This document shows positions 25,638 to 33,726 of a stretch of DNA of 64,000 nucleotides, piece after piece. The DNA is from Pseudomonadota bacterium. Its GTDB lineage: Bacteria; Pseudomonadota; Alphaproteobacteria; Rhodospirillales; Magnetospirillaceae. A program made the position numbers and the translations under genes. Position 1 is the stretch's first letter, and the number at the start of each line of letters is the position of its first letter. The notes under the pieces were generated by a model that saw only the letters and a program-made list of their open reading frames with translations, ran no database searches and was not told the origin of the DNA. The stretch spans positions 1-64,000 of the forward strand of contig JAJYTF010000008.1 of the NCBI GenBank assembly GCA_021793155.1. The letters are read 5' to 3'.

Positions 25638-28600
25638 GTCCGGGTTTCCTTGACGATCTCGAATCGATTACCGAGGCGATCCATGGTGAATTTTCGGAAT
25701 GAGGCGAGCGTTTTTGTCCCGATACCTTTCACCACAATAGTCTTGCTGTGGTGAGGTGAGATAAGTATGGCGCCTGTCGACCGGTCCATCCCTCGGAAAT
25801 ATCCGTCAATGAAGGTGCCGTTAGACTTTTCGACTTCGATCCAGGAAAAAGGATGAACACTCCACATAAATTCATAACTGGAGTCTAACATAGGCCACTC
25901 ATCCTCGGATTTGTATGCTACAACCGCCTGATTTGGCGGCTGCAGCCAGTCCTTCTGATTGAAGACCTGATGCGGATAAATCGGTACCAGAAAGTATTCA
26001 GCTTTTCCCTTCATGTTGTGTTTGCGGAACACGTCGACTCGGGTCATTTCACCGCGTTCGGCCGCTCCACCGCGCACTTCGACGTCGACCTTCTTGTTCG
26101 TCATAAGCCGGACTTTACGGATTAGGTCGCCCTTGGGCGACAATGGCGGCGCGTCCTTCGGCTTTCCTTTTGCAACCCACTCGCGAAGGGCGGTGACCAC
26201 GGCGGCATTTCGCTCGGCATCCTTGATGCGGCCAAGGTCCTTCTCGGTGAGGCTGTCGACCGGCTTACGTTCATACACGACGTTCTGTTCCGCGCGTTCC
26301 CTGACCTGACGTATGGTGGCCGCGTGGGCCTCCCCTCTGGCGCGACAGCGTTCTGCCCGTGAAACGGTTACCTTTTGCAAGGCATCGGCAACTTCGGTGC
26401 GGAACCCGGGCCAAGGCTGCTCCAATGCAATGAAATCGGCCGGCAATCCGCCCGTCTCGCGGAACATCTGCGCAAGGTGGCCAATGCCATGCCAATTGGT
26501 CGGCAACCCCCGACGTTCCGCTTCCTGAAAGAGCTTGGTCAAGCGTTGTAGGACGGACTGGCTGGTGAGCGCGACGATCACGGCGTCGAGGGCATGGTGA
26601 CGATCGTCGTCCAGACGTTTGCCATCGGACGTCTTTTTCAGGCTCTGAATTCCCCATGCACGGCGCAGTCGGTCAGTCAGCGGGCCTGGTCGAGCGGCAA
26701 CGGTGACGCCCGGATAAGTCGCTTTCAATATGTTGAGCAGCAAGCGTGAGGCAAAGCGCGTATCGTTGATATTTCGACTACGAAATTTCTCATCCAATAC
26801 GCCGGCATTCTTCAAAAGAAAGTTGCGTTTTTTTCGCCCTTTCATGGACCGGCAGCCCTCAACGGCGTCCGTGAATGCCTCCCAGCGTTTGTCATCATCA
26901 CCGAACCATTCGAAAGGCGTTCGACCTTTCTTGTCTTGATTGGCCTTGGCCCAGGATAAGGTCTTGTTGACGAAGGAGTCGTCGCCTGATCGGCTCCACG
27001 GCAAGATGTGGTCGATCTGTATTCGGTTGTCCGTAGACGCGATGGCGTCAGGAGGAATTGCCTCGTCGGTATAGAGGCAGCGGCCGTTCTGTTCCTTCCA
27101 TAACTCGAAGCGCAACAGATCCTCCGGGCCGGCTGCCTCTCGGCCGACGGTCTCTACGAATTGCAGACGCAAACGGTCCTTGTCTTTGTTGCGCTTTTCA
27201 ATGCCGGCTTCGATTTCGAGGCGCTCTTCCAGGCTCTTTCCGACGTCGCGTGCCAGTTCGACATGAATATGTGTTGGCTTGCGGTAAGCATTCACGATGG
27301 CGCGGATTTGCTTGATTGCCTCAGTCAACGACTTCCGAGCGATGGGATTGGCAATCGCTTCAAGGTCCGTTTCGGTTTGTCGGGAATGATCGTATCCGGC
27401 GGCTTTGCATGCCTCGGAGTAAACCAGGCCTTGCATCAAGTACGGGATCAGTGCTCGACAGGCCTTGGCCGATATATGCCCAGCTTTTTTGAATCCGCCA
27501 AATTTGCCGTTCTCGACACCGCGCAACAGTGCGGCCAAGGTTGGCGGCGCCAGCCCCAATTCCTCCAGCCCGGTACGAATGTGGTCTGCGTCGTCGCGGA
27601 ACGCCAGCATGGCTGCGACCTGATCCAGAACTTCTGGCGTCATCCGGAGGGACCGCCACCCGGCTTCCGACAACACTTCGCGCAATGCGGCGCTACCAGG
27701 CGCCGTTTTGCCGGCGCGCGTCGCAACATCCCGTTTGCCCTCTTCGTCGGCCGGGATGCCTTGAAAACGTTCATCTGCCGGCAAACCAAGGATGTTGCGC
27801 AGACGCTTGAAAGTCATTCCCTGCTGGCTGCCGAAATCCCTTACGGCGGCCGACAATTCCTCGGGCGTCAGATTGCGCTCACCAACCCGAATGCTGGTCA
27901 GCCGGGCAAGCAAGCGAAATAATTCGAATGAAGGGGAATGTTTCGGTGCCCGCCTTTCTGCCGGTTCAAAGGGGCAGAAGCCGACCTTGTCTTCTGAATC
28001 GGCCAACGGCCGCTGGAAGAAGGCTGCGGTGATGAAATCTTGCTCCAGCTCAGCCGAGGCAGCCTGATTTCCCATATCCCGTTGCCTGCGCAGCAACGCA
28101 CGAACTTCAGCCTCCAAATCAGCACGCAAAATGGAACGGGAGTAGTCATTGTCCCGGTTGCGCTTCCGGTCCCTGTATTCGGGAGACTTCCAGAACAATT
28201 CGCCGACAGTCCGCCATTGCGCCAACGCCTCCTGGTTTTTGGCGACCGCCGCCAGCATCTTGCTCGATTCCTGTGGTGCGTTTTCGCCTCTGTCGCGTTT
28301 GGCGTTGGATCTGAAACCACGGTGCTTTGCAATATGTCCCAGGGCTCGGGCCAGTTCACCGCGGCTCAGCGGCCTGTCCAATCCTTCCGCCCTGATCTTC
28401 CAAGGGTTGCAGCTGTCGCTCCTGTCCGACGGCCGGTGCGCCAAGGCCTCCTGTCGTTTGCTCGTTGGGTCGAGATCGTCACCGCCGCCGGCAAGCGCAT
28501 CCTTGCCGTCATCGTTCAGGAGCCCGTGGCGGACCAGGAGTTCGCGAACCAAATTCATGCGCTGGCGGCGACGATTGGTGACCCGCCGCATACCGCGGGC

Positions 28601-28759
28601 GGTGCGGCGCAATTGATTGGTCGGCGTGCGAGTCTTGACCGTCTCCGGAACGTCGAAGGTGCGTGCCCCCAAGGCGAGAACTGAATTCTCGGTGGCCAGT
28701 GCCCAGCCACAGGATCCTATGCCCAGGTCGATGCCTAGGAGAACAGCTTGGTCGCCCAT
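25613..28759 (-). CDS. cas9: CRISPR-associated nuclease Cas9, type II-C
   Basis: A 1048-residue Cas9, the size usual for II-C. All catalytic residues are present: RuvC-I LLGIDLGIGS (Asp11), arginine-rich bridge helix (RTARGMRRVTNRRRQRMNL), RuvC-II HVELARD (Glu501), HNH IDHILPW (Asp583, His584) with Asn607, and RuvC-III HHALDAV (His722, Asp725). I chose the ATG at 28759 with GAGGG upstream; a TTG at 28771 would add four residues. It is followed by overlapping cas1 and cas2; csn2 and cas4 are absent, which defines II-C. A tandem 14-bp repeat lies upstream of the start at 28785-28812. Confidence 0.96.
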   Translation of the reverse strand: MGDQAVLLGIDLGIGSCGWALATENSVLALGARTFDVPETVKTRTPTNQLRRTARGMRRVTNRRRQRMNLVRELLVRHGLLNDDGKDALAGGGDDLDPTSKRQEALAHRPSDRSDSCNPWKIRAEGLDRPLSRGELARALGHIAKHRGFRSNAKRDRGENAPQESSKMLAAVAKNQEALAQWRTVGELFWKSPEYRDRKRNRDNDYSRSILRADLEAEVRALLRRQRDMGNQAASAELEQDFITAAFFQRPLADSEDKVGFCPFEPAERRAPKHSPSFELFRLLARLTSIRVGERNLTPEELSAAVRDFGSQQGMTFKRLRNILGLPADERFQGIPADEEGKRDVATRAGKTAPGSAALREVLSEAGWRSLRMTPEVLDQVAAMLAFRDDADHIRTGLEELGLAPPTLAALLRGVENGKFGGFKKAGHISAKACRALIPYLMQGLVYSEACKAAGYDHSRQTETDLEAIANPIARKSLTEAIKQIRAIVNAYRKPTHIHVELARDVGKSLEERLEIEAGIEKRNKDKDRLRLQFVETVGREAAGPEDLLRFELWKEQNGRCLYTDEAIPPDAIASTDNRIQIDHILPWSRSGDDSFVNKTLSWAKANQDKKGRTPFEWFGDDDKRWEAFTDAVEGCRSMKGRKKRNFLLKNAGVLDEKFRSRNINDTRFASRLLLNILKATYPGVTVAARPGPLTDRLRRAWGIQSLKKTSDGKRLDDDRHHALDAVIVALTSQSVLQRLTKLFQEAERRGLPTNWHGIGHLAQMFRETGGLPADFIALEQPWPGFRTEVADALQKVTVSRAERCRARGEAHAATIRQVRERAEQNVVYERKPVDSLTEKDLGRIKDAERNAAVVTALREWVAKGKPKDAPPLSPKGDLIRKVRLMTNKKVDVEVRGGAAERGEMTRVDVFRKHNMKGKAEYFLVPIYPHQVFNQKDWLQPPNQAVVAYKSEDEWPMLDSSYEFMWSVHPFSWIEVEKSNGTFIDGYFRGMDRSTGAILISPHHSKTIVVKGIGTKTLASFRKFTMDRLGNRFEIVKETRTWRGAACT

Positions 28760-28784
28760 CGCAACCCTCAATTATTGGTAGTAT

Positions 28785-28812
28785 CAAAAGAAGATAATCA
28801 AAAGAAGATAAT
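28785..28812. repeat. Tandem 14-bp repeat between cas9 and tracrRNA
   Basis: CAAAAGAAGATAAT occurs twice without a gap. It lies between the divergent cas9 and tracrRNA transcripts, immediately before a TTGACT (28814-28819), so it may be part of their promoters. Confidence 0.5.
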
Positions 28813-28839
28813 CTTGACTCGTTTGGGCAGAAATGAAAA

Positions 28840-28951
28840 GTTTCCCGTGGGAGTCGGTGGGGAAGCCACGGTAAGTTGGTTTTCCAATCGTAGGATCATG
28901 AAATGACATGCTCGACCCCTCCGGCAGATTTGTCGGAGGGGGATTCCTTTT
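28840..28951 (+). ncRNA. tracrRNA of the type II-C system (predicted)
   Basis: Bases 28849-28871 match the reverse complement of repeat positions 2-24, with only two A-to-G changes that keep G-U pairing with the crRNA. Downstream come a small hairpin (TTGG-TTTT-CCAA) and a terminator hairpin CCCCTCCG (28916-28923) with CGGAGGGG (28934-28941) followed by CCTTTT. Order antirepeat, hairpin, terminator is as expected. The 5' end is estimated from TTGACT at 28814-28819. Confidence 0.8.
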
Positions 28952-29059
28952 ACCCGGTGAGTGGGCGTCGTCCCGTCGGGGTGCGGATCGAAACCGGATC
29001 TGATGCCCGAGTGAACCTTTTCCCATGGTCATTTCCTTCGGACATGGTAGAGGAGGGAG

Positions 29060-30046
29060 ATGCCCTCACGACTGATCCATCGGCACGACCAATTCTTCAA
29101 ACGCCTGCTCGATCAGCCGGGCGCAGCCGGTGCCCTTCTGCATGAGCGCCTTCCGCCGAAAGTCGCGGCCCTTCTTGCCGATGACGTGCCCGAACTGCTC
29201 GCCGGCTCGTTCGTTCCGAAGGAATTGGCGGAATACCGGACGGATCGGCTATTTCGGGCGCGTACGAAGAGCGGCCGGCCGGTCTTCATCCATGTGGTCG
29301 TCGAACACAAATCGGCGCCGGATCAGCGCGTCGGGCTTCAGTTGATGGGCTACGCGACGCAGATCCTTCAATGGTGGGACCGCCGTGAGGGCAGGAGCGC
29401 GGAGGGCGCGTTGCTGCCGCTTCCTGCGGTCATGTCGATGGTCGTCTACAACGGCGAGGCGACCTGGAACGTTCCGTTATCGTTGAGTTTGGCAACTGAC
29501 GCCGACGAAGAGTTGCGCCCCTGGCTGCCCGATCTGCGCTATACTCTGGTCGATCTCGGGCGCATCGACGACGGGCGGTTGTCGCGCGAACAGGTGCTGC
29601 GGATCGGCTTCCTGATCCTCAAGCATGGGGCGCGCGAGGCTGATCTGCGGGAGACGCTGCTGACCCTTGGCCGCGCCGCATTGGCGCTGGGGTTCGATGA
29701 TCTGGTGGCGCTGGTGCGTTACGTGTTGGCGGAACCGAACGAGGTGGAAGGCCGGGTGTTGCGGGACGTGTTGGCAGAAATCGTACCGGGGAAGGAGGAG
29801 AGGATCATGTCGATTGCCGCAGAACAGTGGAAGGCAGAAGGCAAAGTCGAGGGAATGGTCCTTGGCCAGAGGGACGGCCAGGCTCGCAGCTTGATCCGCC
29901 TGTTGGAGAAAAGATTCGGCCCGGTTCCCGAAGCGGTTCGGGCGCGCGTAACCGCGGCCGAGATCGATGTGCTCGATCAGTGGCTCGATCGGGTGCTGGA
30001 CGCACCGACGCTGGATGCCGTGTTTGGCGATGGCAAATCGCACTGA
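29060..30046 (+). CDS. Rpn-family recombination-promoting nuclease / putative transposase
   Basis: A 328-residue PD-(D/E)XK protein of the YhgA/Rpn (transposase_31) type: RHDQFFKRLL near the N-terminus, YRTDRLFRARTKSGRPVFIHVVVEHKSAPDQRVGLQLMGY with the catalytic Asp and Glu-x-Lys (about 58-95), and a C-terminal DUF4351-like segment (LIRLLEKRFGPVPEAVRARV). Such proteins cleave DNA and promote RecA-independent recombination. GAGGAGGGAG precedes the ATG. It is the last gene of the island, just before the right attachment repeat. Confidence 0.85.
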   Translation: MPSRLIHRHDQFFKRLLDQPGAAGALLHERLPPKVAALLADDVPELLAGSFVPKELAEYRTDRLFRARTKSGRPVFIHVVVEHKSAPDQRVGLQLMGYATQILQWWDRREGRSAEGALLPLPAVMSMVVYNGEATWNVPLSLSLATDADEELRPWLPDLRYTLVDLGRIDDGRLSREQVLRIGFLILKHGAREADLRETLLTLGRAALALGFDDLVALVRYVLAEPNEVEGRVLRDVLAEIVPGKEERIMSIAAEQWKAEGKVEGMVLGQRDGQARSLIRLLEKRFGPVPEAVRARVTAAEIDVLDQWLDRVLDAPTLDAVFGDGKSH

Positions 30047-30172
30047 CAGGCGTCGATGCCGCCGGTCCTGTTTGCGAATCGGTTTGCGACTTTCCAAATG
30101 GCGCCGGCACGGTTCGCGATATGTTCCGATGAATGTTGCAATACAAATCAATCACTTCGTTTGGGGAGGCCG

Positions 30173-30219
30173 GCCTTCTAAGCGGTAGGTCACAGGTTCA
30201 AGTCCTGTAGGGCGCGCCA
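30173..30219 (+). repeat. Right attachment repeat (tRNA-Arg 3' fragment)
   Basis: A 47-base copy of the tRNA-Arg 3' part. The 5' half of a tRNA is missing, so it is not a functional tRNA gene. It marks the right end of the island. Confidence 0.85.
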
Positions 30220-30511
30220 CCGTCTTCATTGCCCGGATGCATCTTCGCGTCCCGCCTTAGGCAAAAAACTCCGCCGCGCCTCCGAACGGACAATAGGCGG
30301 CATCCCTTTCTGATTCGGGCCCCCTCGGATGTTGCTCACGCGGCACGGATGCCGTGGTCGATGCGCCGCGGGCAATCAGGGCATGCTCGCCCAAACTGCC
30401 AGTTCAGATATCGGGAGCGAACCATGGCGCCCAGGTCGGTGAACGTTCTCGTCTTGGCGATGATGTGTGGTGGGGTGCTTGCTACCCGAAAGGATGAGCG
30501 CGGGGCGGTTC
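30220..30511. other. Intergenic region between island and boxR
   Basis: No convincing gene, repeat or terminator was seen in this stretch. Confidence 0.4.
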
Positions 30512-31444
30512 TCACGGAACACGATTGCACGAGACATAGGGACAGGCAGCGGCGCAATACGAGCCGACGGTACCCAGCAGGTCCTGAAGGCAGGCGTCGA
30601 TGCCGCGGCCCGACGTGTCGATGGTGGCCCGCGCCCGCGCATACAACGGTTCGCGGCTCGACAGGATGGTGACCAGTTCGGCCATGGCTGCCGACTCGTT
30701 GGTCATCGGGCGAAGATCGCCTTGTTGGCGGACACGGCTCATATGCTCGGTCGGCGAGGCCTTGATCCAGACGGTGAAGAACGACGTCAGCAGCAGTTCG
30801 AGGGTAACCGGATCGGCGACGATACCGCCGCCGGTCGCCAGGATCATCGGCCCCGTCCGCTCGATGATGTTGTGCAGGGATGCCTGTTCGAGGCGCCGAT
30901 AACCCTCCTGCCCGTAGAGGGAGAAGATTTCGGTCATCGAGAAGCCGCTCTCCCGTTCGATTTCCTTGTTGAGTTCGACGAACGGCCAGGCCAGGGCCTC
31001 GGCGGCGCGGCGGCCCAGGGTTGACTTGCCGGCACCGCGCAAGCCGATCAGGGCAACCCTGTCGACGGCGATGGTGTGGCCGCCGGCCGGCGTGGCGAAC
31101 TGTTTGCCGCTCAGCACCGCTTTGGCCTGCTGCAGGGCTTGGGGCGAGGCGCGATTCAGCAACTCGCGGAACAGCGGCCATTCCGTCGGCTGGCGCTCGG
31201 CCTCGGCCACCAGGTCTTCCAGCGGCGCCCCGATGGCTTCGGCGATGTGGCGCAGCAGCGTAATCGACAGATTGCCGTTCCCCGTTTCCAATTGGGCGAT
31301 ATAGCGTTCCGAGACACCCGACGTTTCGGCCAGCACCCGGCGCGACATGCCGCGCAGACCTCGCATCCGCCGGACGCGTTGGCCCACTTCGATCAGGAAG
31401 TCCTGATCATGGTCGTCACGCTGCTTTCCGTTGGTTTCAGTCAT
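30512..31444 (-). CDS. boxR: BoxR-type benzoyl-CoA-responsive repressor (XRE + shikimate kinase-like)
   Basis: A 310-residue regulator with an N-terminal XRE helix-turn-helix (about 20-75: VGQRVRRMRGLRGMSRRVLAETSGVSERYIAQLETG) fused to a shikimate-kinase-like domain (about 130-300, P-loop GLRGAGKSTLG). This fusion is specific to the BzdR/BoxR family, where the kinase-like domain binds benzoyl-CoA and releases repression. The ATG at 31444 was chosen because the promoter (TTGAAG at 31497-31492 and TATATT at 31474-31469, minus strand) lies upstream of it. It sits at one end of the box cluster. Confidence 0.9.
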   Translation of the reverse strand: MTETNGKQRDDHDQDFLIEVGQRVRRMRGLRGMSRRVLAETSGVSERYIAQLETGNGNLSITLLRHIAEAIGAPLEDLVAEAERQPTEWPLFRELLNRASPQALQQAKAVLSGKQFATPAGGHTIAVDRVALIGLRGAGKSTLGRRAAEALAWPFVELNKEIERESGFSMTEIFSLYGQEGYRRLEQASLHNIIERTGPMILATGGGIVADPVTLELLLTSFFTVWIKASPTEHMSRVRQQGDLRPMTNESAAMAELVTILSSREPLYARARATIDTSGRGIDACLQDLLGTVGSYCAAACPYVSCNRVP

Positions 31445-31468
31445 GGCCGGTCCATACAGAAGTGGTGA

Positions 31469-31497
31469 AATATAATACCAGTGTCGCTTGACTTCAA
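31469..31497 (-). promoter_or_regulatory. Predicted boxR promoter
   Basis: On the minus strand TTGAAG, a 17-base spacer, TATATT. It is 25 bases upstream of the boxR start. Confidence 0.6.
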
Positions 31498-31508
31498 TCG
31501 CAGCGAAA

Positions 31509-31522
31509 TGCAGTATCGTGCA
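31509..31522. promoter_or_regulatory. Candidate BoxR operator TGCA-N6-TGCA
   Basis: TGCA-GTATCG-TGCA in the boxR/31546 intergenic region. The surrounding 20 bases match 16 of 20 with the site at 35377-35390 in front of boxD. TGCA repeats are known operator elements of BzdR/BoxR regulators. Confidence 0.55.
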
Positions 31523-31545
31523 ATTCCGGTAAGAGGGAGGGGCGC

Positions 31546-32034
31546 ATGACTGGCGAGCCGAATGGTATTGCGCGGCAGGATTTTCTTCGCTTCGTCGGCG
31601 AGATCGCATCCGCCATCGGCCGGCGCTCGCTCGACGCAGCTTTGGAAGCTTGGCTCAACACCACCTATCCGGCAAACGGAAAGCCGTTCGAGCGGCTTGC
31701 CGGCCTGATCGCCGCAGGCGACGCGGAAGGGTGGCTTTGCCAGCGCGAAGCGGGCGGCATTCGTTTCGGGCGGATCGTCAAGCCCGGAGCGGAAGCCGGG
31801 ACCTTCAGCGTCGATGTCGTGTCGATGGACAATGTGATCGGACCCCATCACGCCCATCCCAAGGGTGAGATCGGCGTGATAGTGCCGCTCTCGGCAGAGG
31901 CCAGGTTCGACGGCAAAGGGGCGGGGTGGTACGTTTACGGCCCCGGCTCGGCCCACCATCCCACGGTGACCGGCGGAGCGGCCTATGTGCTGTACCTGCT
32001 GCCCGACGGCGCCATCGAATTCACCAGCCGGTGA
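31546..32034 (+). CDS. DUF4863 / 4-hydroxylaminobenzoate lyase-like protein
   Basis: A 162-residue protein with a cupin-like core: GTFSVDVVSMDNVIGPHHAHPKGEIGVIVPL gives His-rich metal ligands, then YVYGPGSAHHPTVTGG. It resembles the small proteins (DUF4863) that accompany box benzoate clusters and PnbB-type 4-hydroxylaminobenzoate lyases. Its role in benzoate degradation is not established. GAGGGAGGGGCGC precedes the ATG. It is divergent from boxR and shares its operator region. Confidence 0.7.
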   Translation: MTGEPNGIARQDFLRFVGEIASAIGRRSLDAALEAWLNTTYPANGKPFERLAGLIAAGDAEGWLCQREAGGIRFGRIVKPGAEAGTFSVDVVSMDNVIGPHHAHPKGEIGVIVPLSAEARFDGKGAGWYVYGPGSAHHPTVTGGAAYVLYLLPDGAIEFTSR

Positions 32035-32085
32035 ACGGCGGGCGGATTTCGGTTCGGATCGCGTCAGAACACGGGTCAAATTGCT

Positions 32086-33684
32086 TCAGGCCTCGACCGG
32101 TCCGCATTCACGCAGCTTGAAACGCTGGATCTTTCCGGTCGCCGTCTTCGGCAACTGGCTGAGGAATTCGATGCTGCGCGGGTATTTGTAGGGGGCGAGG
32201 CGGTCCTTGACGAAGGCCTTCAATTCGGCCTCGGTGGTTTCCCGGCCCGGCCGGAGAACGACGAAGGCCTTGGTCTTGATCAAGCCTTCGGCATCCGGCA
32301 CACCTACCACCGCAGCCTCCAGGACCGCCGGGTGCTGAATGAGGGTGGCCTCGACCTCGAACGGGCTGACATAGATACCGCTGACCTTCAACATGTCGTC
32401 GCTGCGGCCGGCGTAAGTATAGGTGCCATCGGCATTCCTGCTGTACTTGTCACCGCTCTTGGTCCAGTCACCGCGGAAAGTTTCCCGGCTTTTGACACGG
32501 TTCGCCCAGTACATCAAAGCCGCCGACGGGCCGCGGATGTAAAGGTCGCCCGGTTCGCCGTCCGGCGCCGGGCCGCCGTCATCGCCGCGCAACTCGATAT
32601 CGTAACCCGGGACGGGCCAGCCAGTCGTGCCATAGCGTACCATGCCGGGGCGGTTCGACAGGAAGATGTGCAGCATCTCGGTCGAGCCGATTCCGTCGAT
32701 GATGTCCACGCCAAAATGCTTGCGGAAGCGCTCGCCGATATCGGCGGGCAGGGCTTCGCCCGCGGAAGAGACGAGACGCAGCGCGACGTCCTTCCGATCG
32801 GGCAGAGCGGGGGAAGCGAGCATGCCGGCGAAGCCGGTGGGGGCACCGAAGAATGCCGTCGGCTTCGCGGTGCCGACGCTTCCGGTCAGCCGCTTGAAGA
32901 TGGCTTCGGGCGTCGGCCGCTCGGCCATCAGCAGCACGGTCGCGCCGACCGACAGCGGGAATGTCAGGGCGTTGCCCAGGCCATAGGCGAAGAATAGCTT
33001 GGCCGCCGAGAAACAGACGTCCGTCTCCTTCAGGTCGAGGATGGCCTTGCCGTAAAGTTCGGCCGTCCAATACGGGTTGGCGTGGGAATGGACGGTGCCC
33101 TTCGGCTTTCCCGTCGAGCCTGACGAATAGAGCCAGAAGGCGGGGTCGTCGGCGTTGGTGGTTGCCGGCCGGGGCAGCGGCGGATGCCGATCGAGCAGCG
33201 CATCTAGGTCGATCTCGCCGAATTCCAGCGGGACCTGCGGGCGCGATACCACGATCTTCTGCACCTCGTGATGGCTTTTCTTCAGCGCTTCCTTCAGCAG
33301 CGGAAGCACCGCGCCGGACGCCAGCACCACCTGCGACCGCGAATCTTCGAGCATATGGACGTAATCATCGGCGGTGATCAGGGTGTTGACGGCCACCGGC
33401 ACGATGCCGGCGTAAATGCTTCCCAGGAACGATACCGGCCAATCGCAGACATCCTGCATTGCCAGCAGCACCCGCTCTTCGCGCTTGATCCCCAGGGCGA
33501 GAAGGCTGGCCGCCATGCAGCGGACCCGCTCATCGAGCCGGTCGTAGCCAATGCTTTGCAGATCGTCGATGAAGGCCGGCTTGTCCCCTCGCTCGGCGTT
33601 CAGCGCCAACAGGTGGCCGGCGAAGTTGAAGTGCTGAGGCGGGGCCTGCACCTTTGGGGAGATGTCCGAGGAAATGAGGCTCAT
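32086..33684 (-). CDS. bclA: Benzoate-CoA ligase
   Basis: A 532-residue ANL-superfamily ligase that activates benzoate to benzoyl-CoA with ATP. It has the P-loop YSSGSTGKPKGTVHSH (about 175-190), the motif GYDIELRG, the hinge GRSDDMLKVSGIYVSP, and the catalytic Lys in TATGKIQRFKL near the C-terminus. Pocket residues such as SAAKLFFAYGLGN and FGAPTGFAGML fit benzoate ligases. It is 42 bases downstream of boxD on the same strand, likely one transcript. Confidence 0.9.
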   Translation of the reverse strand: MSLISSDISPKVQAPPQHFNFAGHLLALNAERGDKPAFIDDLQSIGYDRLDERVRCMAASLLALGIKREERVLLAMQDVCDWPVSFLGSIYAGIVPVAVNTLITADDYVHMLEDSRSQVVLASGAVLPLLKEALKKSHHEVQKIVVSRPQVPLEFGEIDLDALLDRHPPLPRPATTNADDPAFWLYSSGSTGKPKGTVHSHANPYWTAELYGKAILDLKETDVCFSAAKLFFAYGLGNALTFPLSVGATVLLMAERPTPEAIFKRLTGSVGTAKPTAFFGAPTGFAGMLASPALPDRKDVALRLVSSAGEALPADIGERFRKHFGVDIIDGIGSTEMLHIFLSNRPGMVRYGTTGWPVPGYDIELRGDDGGPAPDGEPGDLYIRGPSAALMYWANRVKSRETFRGDWTKSGDKYSRNADGTYTYAGRSDDMLKVSGIYVSPFEVEATLIQHPAVLEAAVVGVPDAEGLIKTKAFVVLRPGRETTEAELKAFVKDRLAPYKYPRSIEFLSQLPKTATGKIQRFKLRECGPVEA

Positions 33685-33726
33685 GGTCGGCTCCTGGACG
33701 GTTCGGTGGGGTGGGCAGGGGGGCGG

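Noticed and set aside
28784-29032. A small minus-strand frame between cas9 and the Rpn gene.
   Set aside because: It lies over the tracrRNA and its terminator, and has no ribosome site or family.
30173-30219. A second tRNA-Arg gene.
   Set aside because: Only the 3' 47 bases are present; the acceptor 5' strand and D-arm are missing. It is an attachment-site remnant.
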